From positions 186,001-250,000 of the forward strand of contig WHVA01000053.1 in assembly GCA_015179125.1 (NCBI GenBank): DNA of 64,000 nucleotides, in the 5' to 3' direction. This document shows positions 44,027 to 54,800 of this stretch, piece after piece. The position numbers and the translations under genes are program-made. The notes under the pieces were generated by a model. It ran no database searches. It was not told the origin of the DNA and saw only the letters and a program-made list of their open reading frames with translations. The number at the start of each line of letters is the position of its first letter. Position 1 is the stretch's first letter. The stretch comes from Gautieria morchelliformis. Taxonomy: Eukaryota; Basidiomycota; Agaricomycetes; Gomphales; Gomphaceae.

Positions 44027-47000
44027 ATGAGTCGATGTCCAGCCAAGTGTCACATGTGCCGGTCAGAAGTGCGGAAGGAGCGCCAGGAGCAGCGTAAGAC
44101 CGAACGGCTCATACAGACATGTCGTTCTGGCCCCCATCCACTGCTTGCAGAAGAAGACTCAGAAGTGGAATTTGAACCGGATCCCACTTCCAATTCCGAT
44201 TCCGATTCCGATTCCGACGTCATCCGACTCCACCCAGAAGACACTCTGGCGGAAGGGGAGCGCTTGCTGTACGTAAACCTTCCGCCGGAAGCGGAACACA
44301 TCCGCGCCACCGGAAATATCTCGCAACGCCTTGCTGAAGCCTCCAAGAGGCATGATAGAGTGGAGGCGGAAATTCCGGAGTACCTGCAGGAGTTCAAGGA
44401 TGTCTTTTCCAAGGAGTCGTTTGATGCCCTGCCTCCACGGAAGCTGTGGGACCACGCCATCGAGTTGGAGCCTGGGTCAAAGCCGACCAACTGCAAAGTC
44501 TACCCGCTGTCACCCAAGGAGCAGGTAGAGCTCAATGCATTCCTTGCGGAAAACCTCCATACAGGGAGGATCCGCCCCTCCAAGTCGCCCATGGCATCTC
44601 CGGTGTTCTTCATCAAGAAGAAGGACGGCTCGCTCAGACTTGTGCAGGATTACCGGGCTTTGAATGCTATCACGATCAAGAACCGGTACCCCATTCCACT
44701 CATTTCTGAACTGATCACACAACTCCACGGGGCGAGGTACTTCACTAAGCTGGATGTCTGCTGGGGCTTCAATAATGTCCGGATCCGGGAGGGAGACGAG
44801 TAGAAGGCCGCATTCCGCACCAACCGAGGACTCTTTGAGCCACAGGTCATGTTCTTTGGCCTTACCAACAGTCCCGCCACATTCCAGATGATGATGAATG
44901 TCATTTTCCGTGACATGATAGCAGAAGGGGTTGTCTGCGTCTACCTCAATGACATCCTCATCTTCACAAGAACAATGTCCGAACATCGGGAAGTTGTGCG
45001 GAGAGTGCTGGAACGGCTCTGGGAGTACAACCTGTGTCTGAAGCCGGAAAAGTGCGAATTTGAGTGGATGCGGATAGAGTATCTTGGGGTGATTGTGTCG
45101 GAAGGAAAGGTGGAAATGGACCCAGTCAAAGTTTCTGGTGTATCGGATTGGCCCGTGCCGTGGAACAAGAAGGAGGTCCAGTCCTTCATTGGGTTTGTCA
45201 ATTTCTACCGGCGGTTCATCAAGGACTTCTCCTGCCACGCCCGTGCCCTCTTCGACCTCACCAAGAAGGAGGTTGGATGGCGGTGGGGAGAGCCGGAACA
45301 GGCCTCCTTTGACAAACTCAAAGAGCTGATCACTTCCGCCCCGGTCCTGGTCTTTCCCGACGACTCGTGCCCTTATCGAGTCGAAGCGGATTCTTCCGAC
45401 ACAGCTACCGGAGCGGTCTTGTCACAACAGTCATCGGAAGATGGTGGGGGGTGGCATCCGATTGCCCTCTTCTCTAAGAGCCTTAGTCCGGTCGAGCGGA
45501 ACTATGAGATCCATGACAAGGAGATGCTGGCAATCATCCGAGCGCTGGAGGAGTGGCGACACTTCCTCGAGGGTGCTCTATGCCCATTTTAGATCTGGAC
45601 AGACCACAAGAACCTCGAGTATTTCCACACGTCTAAGAAGTTGAACCGACAACAAGCACGGTGGTCCCTACACCTGTCCCGGTTCGACTTCATGCTCCAC
45701 CACCGGCCCGGCCGCACCATGGGCAAGCCCGATGCCCTATCCCGCCGTGCGGATCATGGAAGCGGAAGTGGAGACAACGCGGATATGACACTGCTCCACC
45801 CAAGTCTCTTTGCAATCCGCGCCCTAGAAGGAGTGACTGCAGTTGGGGCGGAAGCAGATATGCTCCAGGATATCCGGAGGCAGTACCGGAATGGAGAGAA
45901 GGAGGAGTCGGTGGTGAAGGCAGTGGAGGAACTTCGGAAAGGGCACTCACGGTCTGTACGGGCAGCGGAATGGTTGGAACGTGATGGACTGCTCCACTTC
46001 AGAGGCAAGGTCTATGTTCCAGGTGGGGCGGACCTCCGCCGCCGCATTGTGTCCCAGCACCATGACACACGGGTCGCTGGGCATGCTGGCAGGTGGAAGA
46101 CGCTGGAGTTAGTGGCTTGGAATTACTGGTGGCCTCAGATGTCCCGCTACATTGGACAGTATGTGAAGACATGTGACCTTTGTCTCCAAACCAAAGCACA
46201 ACGACATCCGCCCGTCGGAGAACTTGTTCCGCTCCCGATTCCCAAATCCCTCTGGGACACCATCAGTGTCAACTTCATCGTTGAACTCCCAGAGTCTCAT
46301 GGCTATGACGCGATCATGAACGTCGTGGATTCGGTAAGCAAGGTGTCCCACTTCATTCCGATGCACACGACAATCACAACCCTCGGAGCGGCCCGCCTGT
46401 TCCTTGCACATGTCTGGAAGTTGCATGGGCTCCCGAAGCAAGTTGTTTCCGACCGAGGTCCACAATTTGTTGTGGAATTGACTCGGGAGCTCTACCGCCT
46501 GCTCGGCATAAAGCTGGCTACCACCACAGCGTACCATCCACAGGGTGATGGACAGACGGAACAGGTCAATCAGGAGTTGGAGCAATATCTCCGCCTCTTT
46601 GTCAATGAGAGGCAGGATGACTGGGATGAGTTACTTCCACTGGCGGAATTCCAATACAACAACCACGTCCATTCCGCCACACAACAGACTCCCTTCATGC
46701 TTGACTCCGGACGACACCCGCGGATGGGCTTCGAACCACGCCAGGCTGACTCCCGACTCGAGACGTCAATGAGTTCCGAGACCGCATGGACTCCACCCTT
46801 TTGGAAGCCAAGTCAGCCCTTGCGAAGGCCAAGGATGACATGGCAAGGTACTACAACCAACGCCGGGTTCCTGCCCCGGAGTACCAAGTTGGAGACAAGG
46901 TGTATCTAGATGCAAGTGACATCCGCACCACACGCCCTTCGCAGAAGCTTGCCCACCGCTACCTTGGGCCCTTCACAGTGACGCGGAGGGTTGGACGGAA

Positions 47001-47388
47001 TGCATACCGCCTCCGACTTCCGATGTCCATGTCCCGCCTCCACCCCGTCTTCAACATGGTGAAGTTACTCCCTATGCTTGAGGACCCAATTCCAGGTCGG
47101 AAGGCTCGTCCGCCACCTCCGCCGGAAATTGTAGATGGGGAAGAGCACTACGTGGTGGAACGGATCCTGGACAGTCGGTTTGTGCGAGGATGACTCCAAT
47201 TCCTTGTGAAATGGGAAGGGTATGGGTACGAGGAGAATTCGTGGGTCCCGGAGCAAGATGTTTCCGCTCCAGACAAACTCTGTGAGTTCTATAGGACACA
47301 CCCCGGTGCCCCTCGCCGAATCCGCTCGCTGGCATTTCAATCCCTCGTGTCCCGTGCTTCGAGGACGCAGCACGCTAGGGGGGGGTGA
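44027..47388 (+). pseudogene. Gypsy 2 pol: RT, RNase H, integrase, chromodomain
   Basis: RT includes EYLQEFKDVFSKESFDALPP, IKKKDGSLRLVQDYRALN and the active site VYLNDILIF, where the family has YLDD (Asp to Asn, G to A). RNase H includes IWTDHKNLEYF; integrase has HDTRVAGHAGRWKTLELV, SVNFIVELPES (first catalytic Asp to Asn), VVSDRGPQFV and TAYHPQGDGQTEQVNQELE. The chromodomain reads YVVERILDSRFVRG and FLVKWEGYGYEENSWVPE. Stops interrupt: TAG after REGDE (Trp expected), TAG before IWTDHKN, TGA before LQFLVKWEG (Arg expected), plus a frameshift near 46780. Nearly all changes are G:C to A:T transitions. Confidence 0.9.
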
Positions 47389-47806
47389 TGTCAGGGGACA
47401 CCCTGTTTTCCATTTCCAGTTCCGACACCACAGCCAGTTCCGACTCCATTTCCGACTCCGCTTCCAATTCCAATTCCATCTCCGCCTCCACTTTCGGAAA
47501 TGATTCCGCTTCTGGGAGAACTTCCACCAGTTCTATTCGCCTTGCCAGTTCCACTCCAATTTCCAACTTCCACTCTCGGAAAGTGTCGGAAATCAAGCGA
47601 CTCGCGTACTAGGTGGCATCAAGGGTCGATCAAGGCTCAGGGTGGTCAAGGACATGCAGGGTTGATGGTGGGTGCCAAGTGTTGTCCCTGGCTGCACAGC
47701 GTAGTATAATACGGGCTCGCTGACATTGGGGGTCCTTAGACTTTTCTCTTTGGATTTCCCCTTGTCAGGTGAGAATCCCCTCTCTTGTATACTCTGTTAA
47801 TTTATA
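47386..47806 (+). repeat. 3' LTR of Gypsy 2
   Basis: It starts TGATGTCAGGGGACACCC after a run of G, is rich in TTCCGACTCC-type motifs, and has a promoter-like TATAATACGGG. The end is taken at TTTATACA (47806), before the Copia match. Confidence 0.6.
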
Positions 47807-47831
47807 CATACTTTGGATTTCCCCTTGTCAG
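47748..47831 (+). repeat. 21-bp direct repeat at the Gypsy 2 / Copia junction
   Basis: CTTTGGATTTCCCCTTGTCA plus a final G occurs at 47748-47768 and 47811-47831 without mismatch, 42 bp apart. One copy lies in the Gypsy LTR and the other at the start of the right Copia fragment. Confidence 0.85.
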
Positions 47832-48168
47832 TTGTGTGGTAGTGTGATCTCCACAACCAGCCAGGGTTGCCCTTACAATTATCTCTTCACCCATCAGGAG
47901 TGATGTGTCAGTTTTACTGAATACTATACTATGTCCATGTTGGCCCCTATCATCTGTCCAACTGATAATAGGTTTGCCTTGAGGGTTGGTATGTAGATGA
48001 CATCCTGTAAAATTAGGGCAAGTGGCAACATGTGTGAGTTCCTGTCACTTTGTATTGTTATTCTGATTGTCCCTCTCTGGTTGGCATTGAAGGATTCCCC
48101 GCCGGAAGTTCCAATTGATATTCTAGGTGTAGGGTGTATTTTGTCAAAGAGACTGGCATTCCCGCATA
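47832..48168 (-). pseudogene. Copia protease / pre-integrase fragment (right arm)
   Basis: On the minus strand the sequence encodes FNANQRGTIRITIQSD, LILQDVIYIPTLKANLLSV (the typical Copia motif DVLYIP...NLLSV) and VRATLAGCGDHTTTQLTRGN. It has stops and frame changes. It belongs to the same Copia as the gag at 48674-49605 and is separated from it by the MITE. Confidence 0.72.
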
Positions 48169-48509
48169 CACTGCAGGCATAGAAAAGTTTTCTTGCCTGA
48201 AAAACTGTTCAAAAAACTGTAAAGATTTTCCAAATATTTTTAGTGTTTTTTATGTAAAAAAAATCAAACTTTTTTGCAGGGTTTTTTATGGGTTTCTTTG
48301 TGTTTTCACAAAGAAACTTATAAAAACACATAAAAAAACCCTGCAAAAAACTTTAAACTTTTTTACAATTTTCTTGCTCAACAAATTCTAACAAAAACAC
48401 AAAATTTTGCTAAAGTTTTTTTACAATAAAAACACTAAAAAAATTTGGAATATATTTACAGTTTTTTGAACAGTTTTTCAGACCAGAAATTTTTTATATG
48501 CCTCCAGTG
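48169..48509. mobile_element. Foldback MITE with CACTG...CAGTG ends
   Basis: 341 bp, strongly AT-rich, beginning CACTGCAGGCATA and ending TATGCCTCCAGTG. The arms continue as CTGAAAAACTGTTCAAAA and its complement at the other end, and an inner palindrome (TTTGCAGGGTTTTTTATG with its inverse) fills the centre. The flanks are ATA on both sides, a possible 3-bp duplication. CACTG ends with a 3-bp duplication recall the CACTA superfamily, but there is no coding. Confidence 0.78.
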
Positions 48510-48673
48510 ATAGGTGATGTCATATTGTTTACTGTTTCTTCAGTGTGTGCCATCATGACTATATCCTTTCTAGGTATATTGGCGAGTCAATCTGTATCGG
48601 TGTTACCTGGCTGTTGCCGTTGAGGAGGTGGGGCCGGCCTGTTGAGGCTGTTCCCATCGTTATGATCCTGTCC

Positions 48674-49605
48674 TCATCCCTGTACATTGCTCCCCCTCTT
48701 CCATGGCCCTTGCCCTGTGAGTCCTCCACCAGGTGCGCAGCACCTTGCTACTGAGTATTTCAGCTTACCACAGTTGTTACAATGGAAGTTCCCTCCTCTG
48801 TTGTTCTGATATGGCACCTGTCGATTTTGGTGTGCATACATGTTATTGTTATACACTTTGTTGTTGACTGGTCTTGGGATAGTGCTGTTCAATTGTCTAG
48901 GGAGTTGGGGTTGGGCAATGAATGCGGTGGCAGCTTGTGTGGATACCTTGATGGCTCCTAAATCCACTTCATGTGCTCCCAGTCATTCTTCAATGTTGCC
49001 TGGATCCTTGCTGATCATTTGTATGGTATGTGTGATTGGCCTCCATGATTCTAGGAGATTTCTAAGAATTGTAGCTGCATGAGTGGTGTCAGCTATCTGT
49101 TCACCCATTTTTGCAAGCTGATAAATTCCTTCATGTCGGTGATGTATGCCAAGACCATCTGTCCATCAGTCATATGATAGTTCTCATATCTGGTTCTGAC
49201 AATACTGATTTTGCTTGGGTCAGTTGATTCAAACTTCCTTGTAAGGATCTTCCAGGCTTCCTCACATCTGTCAGTGGTGTCTATCGCCATTTGGAGCTCA
49301 GGTGAAATGCAGAGTAGGATTTGGCTGTAAGCAACATTATTTTTGTCATCCCACTCATCCTGAAGTTGTGATAGGATAGTTCCGCCAATTGAGTTGACTC
49401 CAGTAGTGACAGTGATCTGCTGGTTAGCTGCTGCTGTAGGGTAGGGGCCTGCACCTGTAATTATTTTATAGAGTCCCCTGTCCCTCACAGTTGCTAACAA
49501 CTCTCTCTTCCAGGACATCCAGTTGTCCTTGCCCAGCTTGGGTTTGATATCTCTAAATTTGTGTATATCGTGTTTCGGCATGATATGCACCAGTGCTGTT
49601 GCCAT
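48674..49605 (-). pseudogene. Copia gag (right arm)
   Basis: ATG at 49605 (MATALVHIMPKHDIHKFRD), then NWMSWKRELLATVRDRGLY, WKILTRKFESTDPSKIS. A 4-base loss near 49120 shifts the frame after MKEF. It ends with NFHCNNCGKLKYSVARCC, a zinc knuckle whose His is Tyr (a C to T transition). Here the GACAGGGGAC target of Gypsy 1 is uninterrupted, which dates that insertion after the duplication. Confidence 0.85.
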
Positions 49606-49653
49606 AGGTTGAGTATGATGAGACACTTAATCTGTGAAAGATTAAGAGATATC

Positions 49654-50343
49654 TTGCTCTTGGGCAGGACTCCTCTACACTCGATTGGCACGAACCTCTC
49701 CTCGCTTGACTCCCACCCAAGCTCGCATAGCACACAAGATCGACCAATCCATGCCCTCTGCAGCTTATGCCAGGCTCAGCCAAAAGCTACTGTGCAGACA
49801 CACCAGCATCCTAGTGCAACTCAGAACCGGACACGTGGTGCTGAACAAACACCTGCACAGAATAGGGAAGACAGACTCACCCATGTGCCCAGCCTGTGAC
49901 AGAGCAGAGGAAACAGTGTACCACTACCTTTTGACATGTCCAGCATACAAGATGTAGAGACAGGAGCTGCAGAAAGCGCTCCGAAAAGGAGCCATGATGG
50001 CTGCAACCGTCCTGGGCAAGCCAAAGGTGATGAAACACTTGTTCAAGTATATACAGGGCACTAAGAGGTTTGTCAAAATGCACAGGGAGCTGTCAATGCC
50101 GCCAGAATGGGAGGACAGCAGGAGGTAGATAAGGAGTGAAAGGACATGTGGCACGATGCACGAAGAACGAAACCCTTGCCAACCTAGGCATGGACAAGCT
50201 TGGGGCCTCGCCCGCGGAGCATAAGTGGAGATAGAGGTAGAAAGGGCAGACAGAGCAAGCTTGTTGATGGGGGCTTTGTAGAAATTGTCTTACATAGGGC
50301 CTTGCCCCAAAAGACATAAAATTGGATTATAAAATAATAATAA
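49654..50343 (+). mobile_element. LINE 3' fragment
   Basis: It encodes the end of RNase H and the zinc tail: HTSILVQLRTGHVVLNKHL, CPACDRAEETVYHYLLTCPA, a TAG stop, then KPKVMKHLFKYIQGTKRF. It ends with a 3' region shared with the LINE at 29775 (CTTACATAGGGC, CCCCAAAAGAC) and an AATAATAA-type tail. The flanking duplication is short (ATC) or lost. It is inserted in the right Copia LTR; the left LTR is uninterrupted at this point. Confidence 0.82.
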
Positions 50344-50450
50344 ATCAAATATAGGTTCGAATAGATGTATGATTCAGACTTCTAAGTTGAAGTCAAATCA
50401 AGTATACACAGAGTGTATGCATTCTCAAACAACAACTATGAAATATATAT

Positions 50451-51078
50451 CACAATCCTAATCCAAAAGCTTTTCTCCCACTTCAATTCACCTCATCCAA
50501 CCCCTGCTACATGCAACACATCCGTAACGCTAACCCTTAGCTCCCCCCTCGATCACATATATGCACACACAATCCACCACAACACCCTATCAACCCGAGG
50601 ACACGCAGCTGACCCAACAATCTGTCCCTGAGCCAGGGCAGAGCCCGAGCCCAAGACTTTACTGATCCGTGGAGCAAGTTGACGGCTAGTCCGTCGCATA
50701 CGTTCCTTCTTTCTTTCCTTCTATTTTCTTTTCTAAACATGCTTCTCTCGTTTCTGATCCTATCAATCACACACACCCTTTCCCTATCAACTAATAATAT
50801 ACACGCTCACCACAGCACCCGGCGCATCAACCTCCGAGCTGCATAACATGCACCTTCACACGTACCCTCACCCCTTGTGTCCTAGCTCACCACACACTTC
50901 AGATAAATAGTTAACTCATGTACCGTGTCCAGTCAGTCAATTAGACTCACCCATTTCACACACAAGCTTTCGTTTCGAGATACACTTACCTGTGCCGCAC
51001 TTGCCCCACTGCACATAAAGTCCTGCGCAATCTATCCTCATCGAAATAAGCCTTACACTCGACACTCTTAATTTCCAC
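50451..51078. mobile_element. 628-bp insertion in the right Copia LTR
   Basis: It is absent from the left arm. It is flanked by the 9-bp sequence AATATATAT (50442-50450 and 51079-51087). No terminal inverted repeats or coding are seen. Internally GACGGCTAGTCCGTCG followed by a TTCTTTC-rich stretch resembles the start of the host LTR (GATGGCTAGTCCATAG), so it may be a fragment of a related LTR element. Confidence 0.6.
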
Positions 51079-51883
51079 AATATATATGTCACAAAACACC
51101 AAGTAACTTTGAAACAAGTGAGTTAAAATTTACTAGGGAATTGTGGCATACATTGCTGGCTATTTATCTAGCTAGGGATCAAGCTACTATGGAGGTAGTT
51201 GCTCTGGACCATGTGTGACTTAGAATCTGGTAGTTTATATGCCAGATACTATGGTAGCTAGACATCTGGTCTGTCGAATGATGGAATGAGATTGTGAGTT
51301 TTAATATCAGAAGAGAAATGTGTAAGTGGGAATAGAAAGAAAGAAAATTCTATGGACTAGCCATCATACACCTCCTCGGATCTGGGTCACTTGGGGTCAG
51401 GTCTTCATCATAGGTCTGGGAGTCATCCACGGTTCATTGGATTAGTGTTTTGACTGTGGATGTGTGTATATGCTTGTCAAGGTGGGTCTATAGGACTTGT
51501 GAGTGTGTTTTGTGGGCTGGAGGGTGCACATATGCGGTTCATAGAGTTGTCAGGGGAGGTGTGATGATTAGGAACCAGTTGAATGGATGTCTGATCGATT
51601 TTATGACATTATGCTTGTTCCAAATCATAGCACTACAATGCAGCGGCTTCTTCGAAAGGCCTATCAAGATGATATAGCCCTCAGTGTCTCGCTTAGGTGT
51701 ATGTCCATGCATGGGTGAGAGACCTTTACACTTCATTCAGCTTGCTCATGATTAAGCAATAATTGAAGGATCAGCTTTGTGTCCAGAAGCTGCCATGTAG
51801 GTAACCTTGTCAAGGAAGGTATACCAATAGATACTAGATATATATGCATAGCTCTCAAAGTACGCAGGACGTGGGGGTTGACG

Positions 51884-54800
51884 ACTAGGTCCGGGCCGAC
51901 AACTCGAACCTCTTATTTAGTCTAACAATCTCCATGACATACGGCACTTTCCTCGATTTCATATATGTTATTAGCTGCATATCCAGGCAGTCACAAGCTT
52001 GAAAGAAGGGTCGGGTCATCAAGATTAGATGATGTACTCTTCCACTTAAAAATAGAAGGATTGAGCAATCAATACTGATAATAAATAGTCCTGAACCACG
52101 AGCACTTACAATCACAATCATCGTCGTAGTCGAATCTCTCACGACGACGGTCCAGCTTCCCGATACCCAGAGCCTCTGGAATATCCAAACAATTATTTGA
52201 GTTTCCCCAGCCCCCGAAGTCATCAGTCTCATCCAAGTAACACCCGATAGGCGGCGACAAACCCACTCCCAACGCATCGACTTGCTTGGGTACACATCGA
52301 GGGATATTGTCATGCTGCCCACCAAAGAGGTTTTTTATCCGTTTGCACATCATACGCCCTTACTTCACACCCAACAATAACTCGTGCTTTTGTGCTCCCC
52401 ACTGCGGGAGGGAAGTAATAAACCTTCCGCTGGGATGCAGTGCCAGGCAAAAATATCGTTCCCTTGGGGATTAGAATATCATGCTCACCCCAAGTCTTAT
52501 CCAAGCGGTCGGGATGTTTGAACAGACGTATTCGATAGACCCGAAGAAATTCGGAGCTGCAGGTGAGATACAGTTCGGTTGGCATCCAAGTTAACATGTA
52601 AGGTAGCTCCGATACCGACAGCGACTTTGCAAATCCCATGTGGACCTTTACGCGATGGATGAGAGTTGGCGGGCTTTTGGTGGTTTTATGACCACAGATG
52701 CGCTATGTTAAGACCAAAAGCGCAATTTTAAGTGGATCCCGCTCCGCGTTACGTCGAGAAGTTGACACAGGTTTGCGCTGTACTTCGAGAGAAGCCATGT
52801 GCAGGTATAGTCCACAGGAGGAAAATTGGCATTTCATGAAGATATGCTTCGCTAGATATTGCCATTAGCGCGCAGACACGGACTGCTTACTGGCTGCACT
52901 CACTGTATCGGGTAGAAGGCCTCAATTTCGTCAAAAAGTACGTATTGGCCACGAAGTCAGCGAACAACACCTCACCCCCACCCAGGGGCCATACTACCAG
53001 GGGTTCCGATGGATGTACCACAGGCGGAGAGGCATATATCATGGACGACACCCTGCATGAGAAATAGAATATTCTGCTTGGTGGAGAACATTCTGTATTG
53101 AACACCGTGAGAGATACTTGCGGGTCTCTCGGCCCCCGAGTCCAAGGACGCGTGGCAAGCCTGATTTGATGATGTGTGCCTTCGCCTTCCAAGTCATAAT
53201 CTTCGTCTTCGCTGTGCCATTCGCCATATCCACCAACTGCAGATATCGGAAAGTCTGCATCTTCCGAGGCCGAATCCGAACCAGGCTCCTCGCTTTGGTG
53301 GGCATCCGACATATTCCCTTCGGACGAAGAGTCTGAAGAGTCCCCGTCAGTATCCGCTGGTACAGTCCATGGTGCGATGATTTCATCTTCGAAGTCGTCC
53401 TCGTACTCGGTAGAACACTCGCTCCAAGTCTCGTAGGCTGGATCTGCCGAGTCCACCGACGACGCATACGAAAACTCAGACTCGCTATCTGTAGAGCTTT
53501 CCTCGTCGTCTCCACCCTCAGACACAGGTGCCACTGAATTGGTGTCTTCCTTGATCCTTTTGTTGAAATCATTGTTTTTCCTATTTCTGGTGGCACGCTG
53601 ATTCGTATTCTTAGGGATCCTCCGCCTGGTCACGACAGCATAACGCTGAGAGAAGGCGAACACCTCGACGTCGCAGGATACGGCTCGCTCTCTATGTGAG
53701 GCCCTGGCATAGAAACGTACGTACCCTGATCATCCAACGCAAAGAGTTGAGCACCGATCCGTAGGAACCTGCAGTCAGGGCTGAACATTGCGGGCGCGGC
53801 TCCACCTATACGCAATGTCGACTCGTCACCGGAGTATCTGCTATACAGAAGCCAGTTGGTGGCTTTCGCGTGAGCCAAAATGGTTTGCTTCTTCTCCAAA
53901 ATTGGTGCTCTGTCACCGACAGGTAGGGACCAATGTTCACATATAAACTCGAGCGAGTCATCATATCTAGAGCTGATTACTGGTGTCAATAATGTAGCTA
54001 CTGAAAAAAGCAGAAGTCCTTACTGTAGTCGCAACCTCTTGAGCTGGTCACTAGACGTGCTAACACCATCATAGTCCCGCAAACTCCCGTGGTGGGCATC
54101 TTCATGTGCCAGGTAAATAAAGCTAGTGTATCGTCCATGCCACCTTGACAAAAAATTCGGCGGGCCAAGCGCAGTCCACCAACATCTGTCAATCTCCCCT
54201 GTCTCACAGCTGAGGAGATGCCTCCAATCATGCACGAACCGACGATAGTCCTTCGAGAGCTTCGCTCCTTGGTTGCTGGGTATACTCTGATCCTCGGTTT
54301 GAGAAGTGAACCACTTTGGAAAGACTCGCAGGAGGTAGGCTTGATTGTCCCACTTTGGAAAGACCCGCAGGAGGTAGGTTTGTTTGTCTTCTTCGCGACC
54401 GAAGACTGCGAATTTGTGTTCAACCCACAGGCTTTGCACTTGGATACATGTCTGAAAGTTCGACGATGTAATGAAGGACAGGACATTCCTGTACAACTCC
54501 TCGCTTTTCGGAACATGATCAAGGTGTTTATCCCAGTACTTAGCGGCATAGAAAAGAAAACATTGTTGATCCACGTTCTCACCCCGTATGTCGCACCATT
54601 CCGTGTCGGAGGCTGTCAATAATTCAGCATATCGTGATTGGGAGAGGTAACCCAAGCACGCGTCGGCTATGATACGTTGCGTGATAGGCAGATTTGGTCC
54701 AAGCACATCAGGATTCTGCATCAGGAAATCTCGAACGGTGGAATGGAAGAGGCAACAGGAACTATCGTCGTCCAAATCGTCGTCAGAGCCGCCAATTTGT

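Larger units (their letters stand above)
43984..47806 (+). mobile_element. Gypsy retrotransposon 2, 5'-truncated (chromodomain type)
   Basis: It joins the left Copia at 43984 without an LTR, leader or gag. Pol then runs to a G-rich tract (47378-47385) and a 3' LTR starting TGATGTCAGGGG at 47386. The LTR holds a TATA-like TATAATACGGG near 47706. Its end near 47806 is provisional. On the other side lies the right-arm Copia in opposite orientation, so this fragment is the centre of the inverted duplication. Confidence 0.82.
49610..51370 (-). repeat. Copia LTR of the right arm with two insertions
   Basis: The ends correspond to the left LTR (TGTATGATGG at 51370 inward, CATCATACTCA at 49610). It is interrupted by the LINE fragment and the 628-bp block. 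Confidence 0.6.

Noticed and set aside
47385-47612. Ser-rich frames in the Gypsy 2 LTR as a gene
   Set aside because: They arise from TTCCGACTCC-type LTR repeats and appear on both strands.
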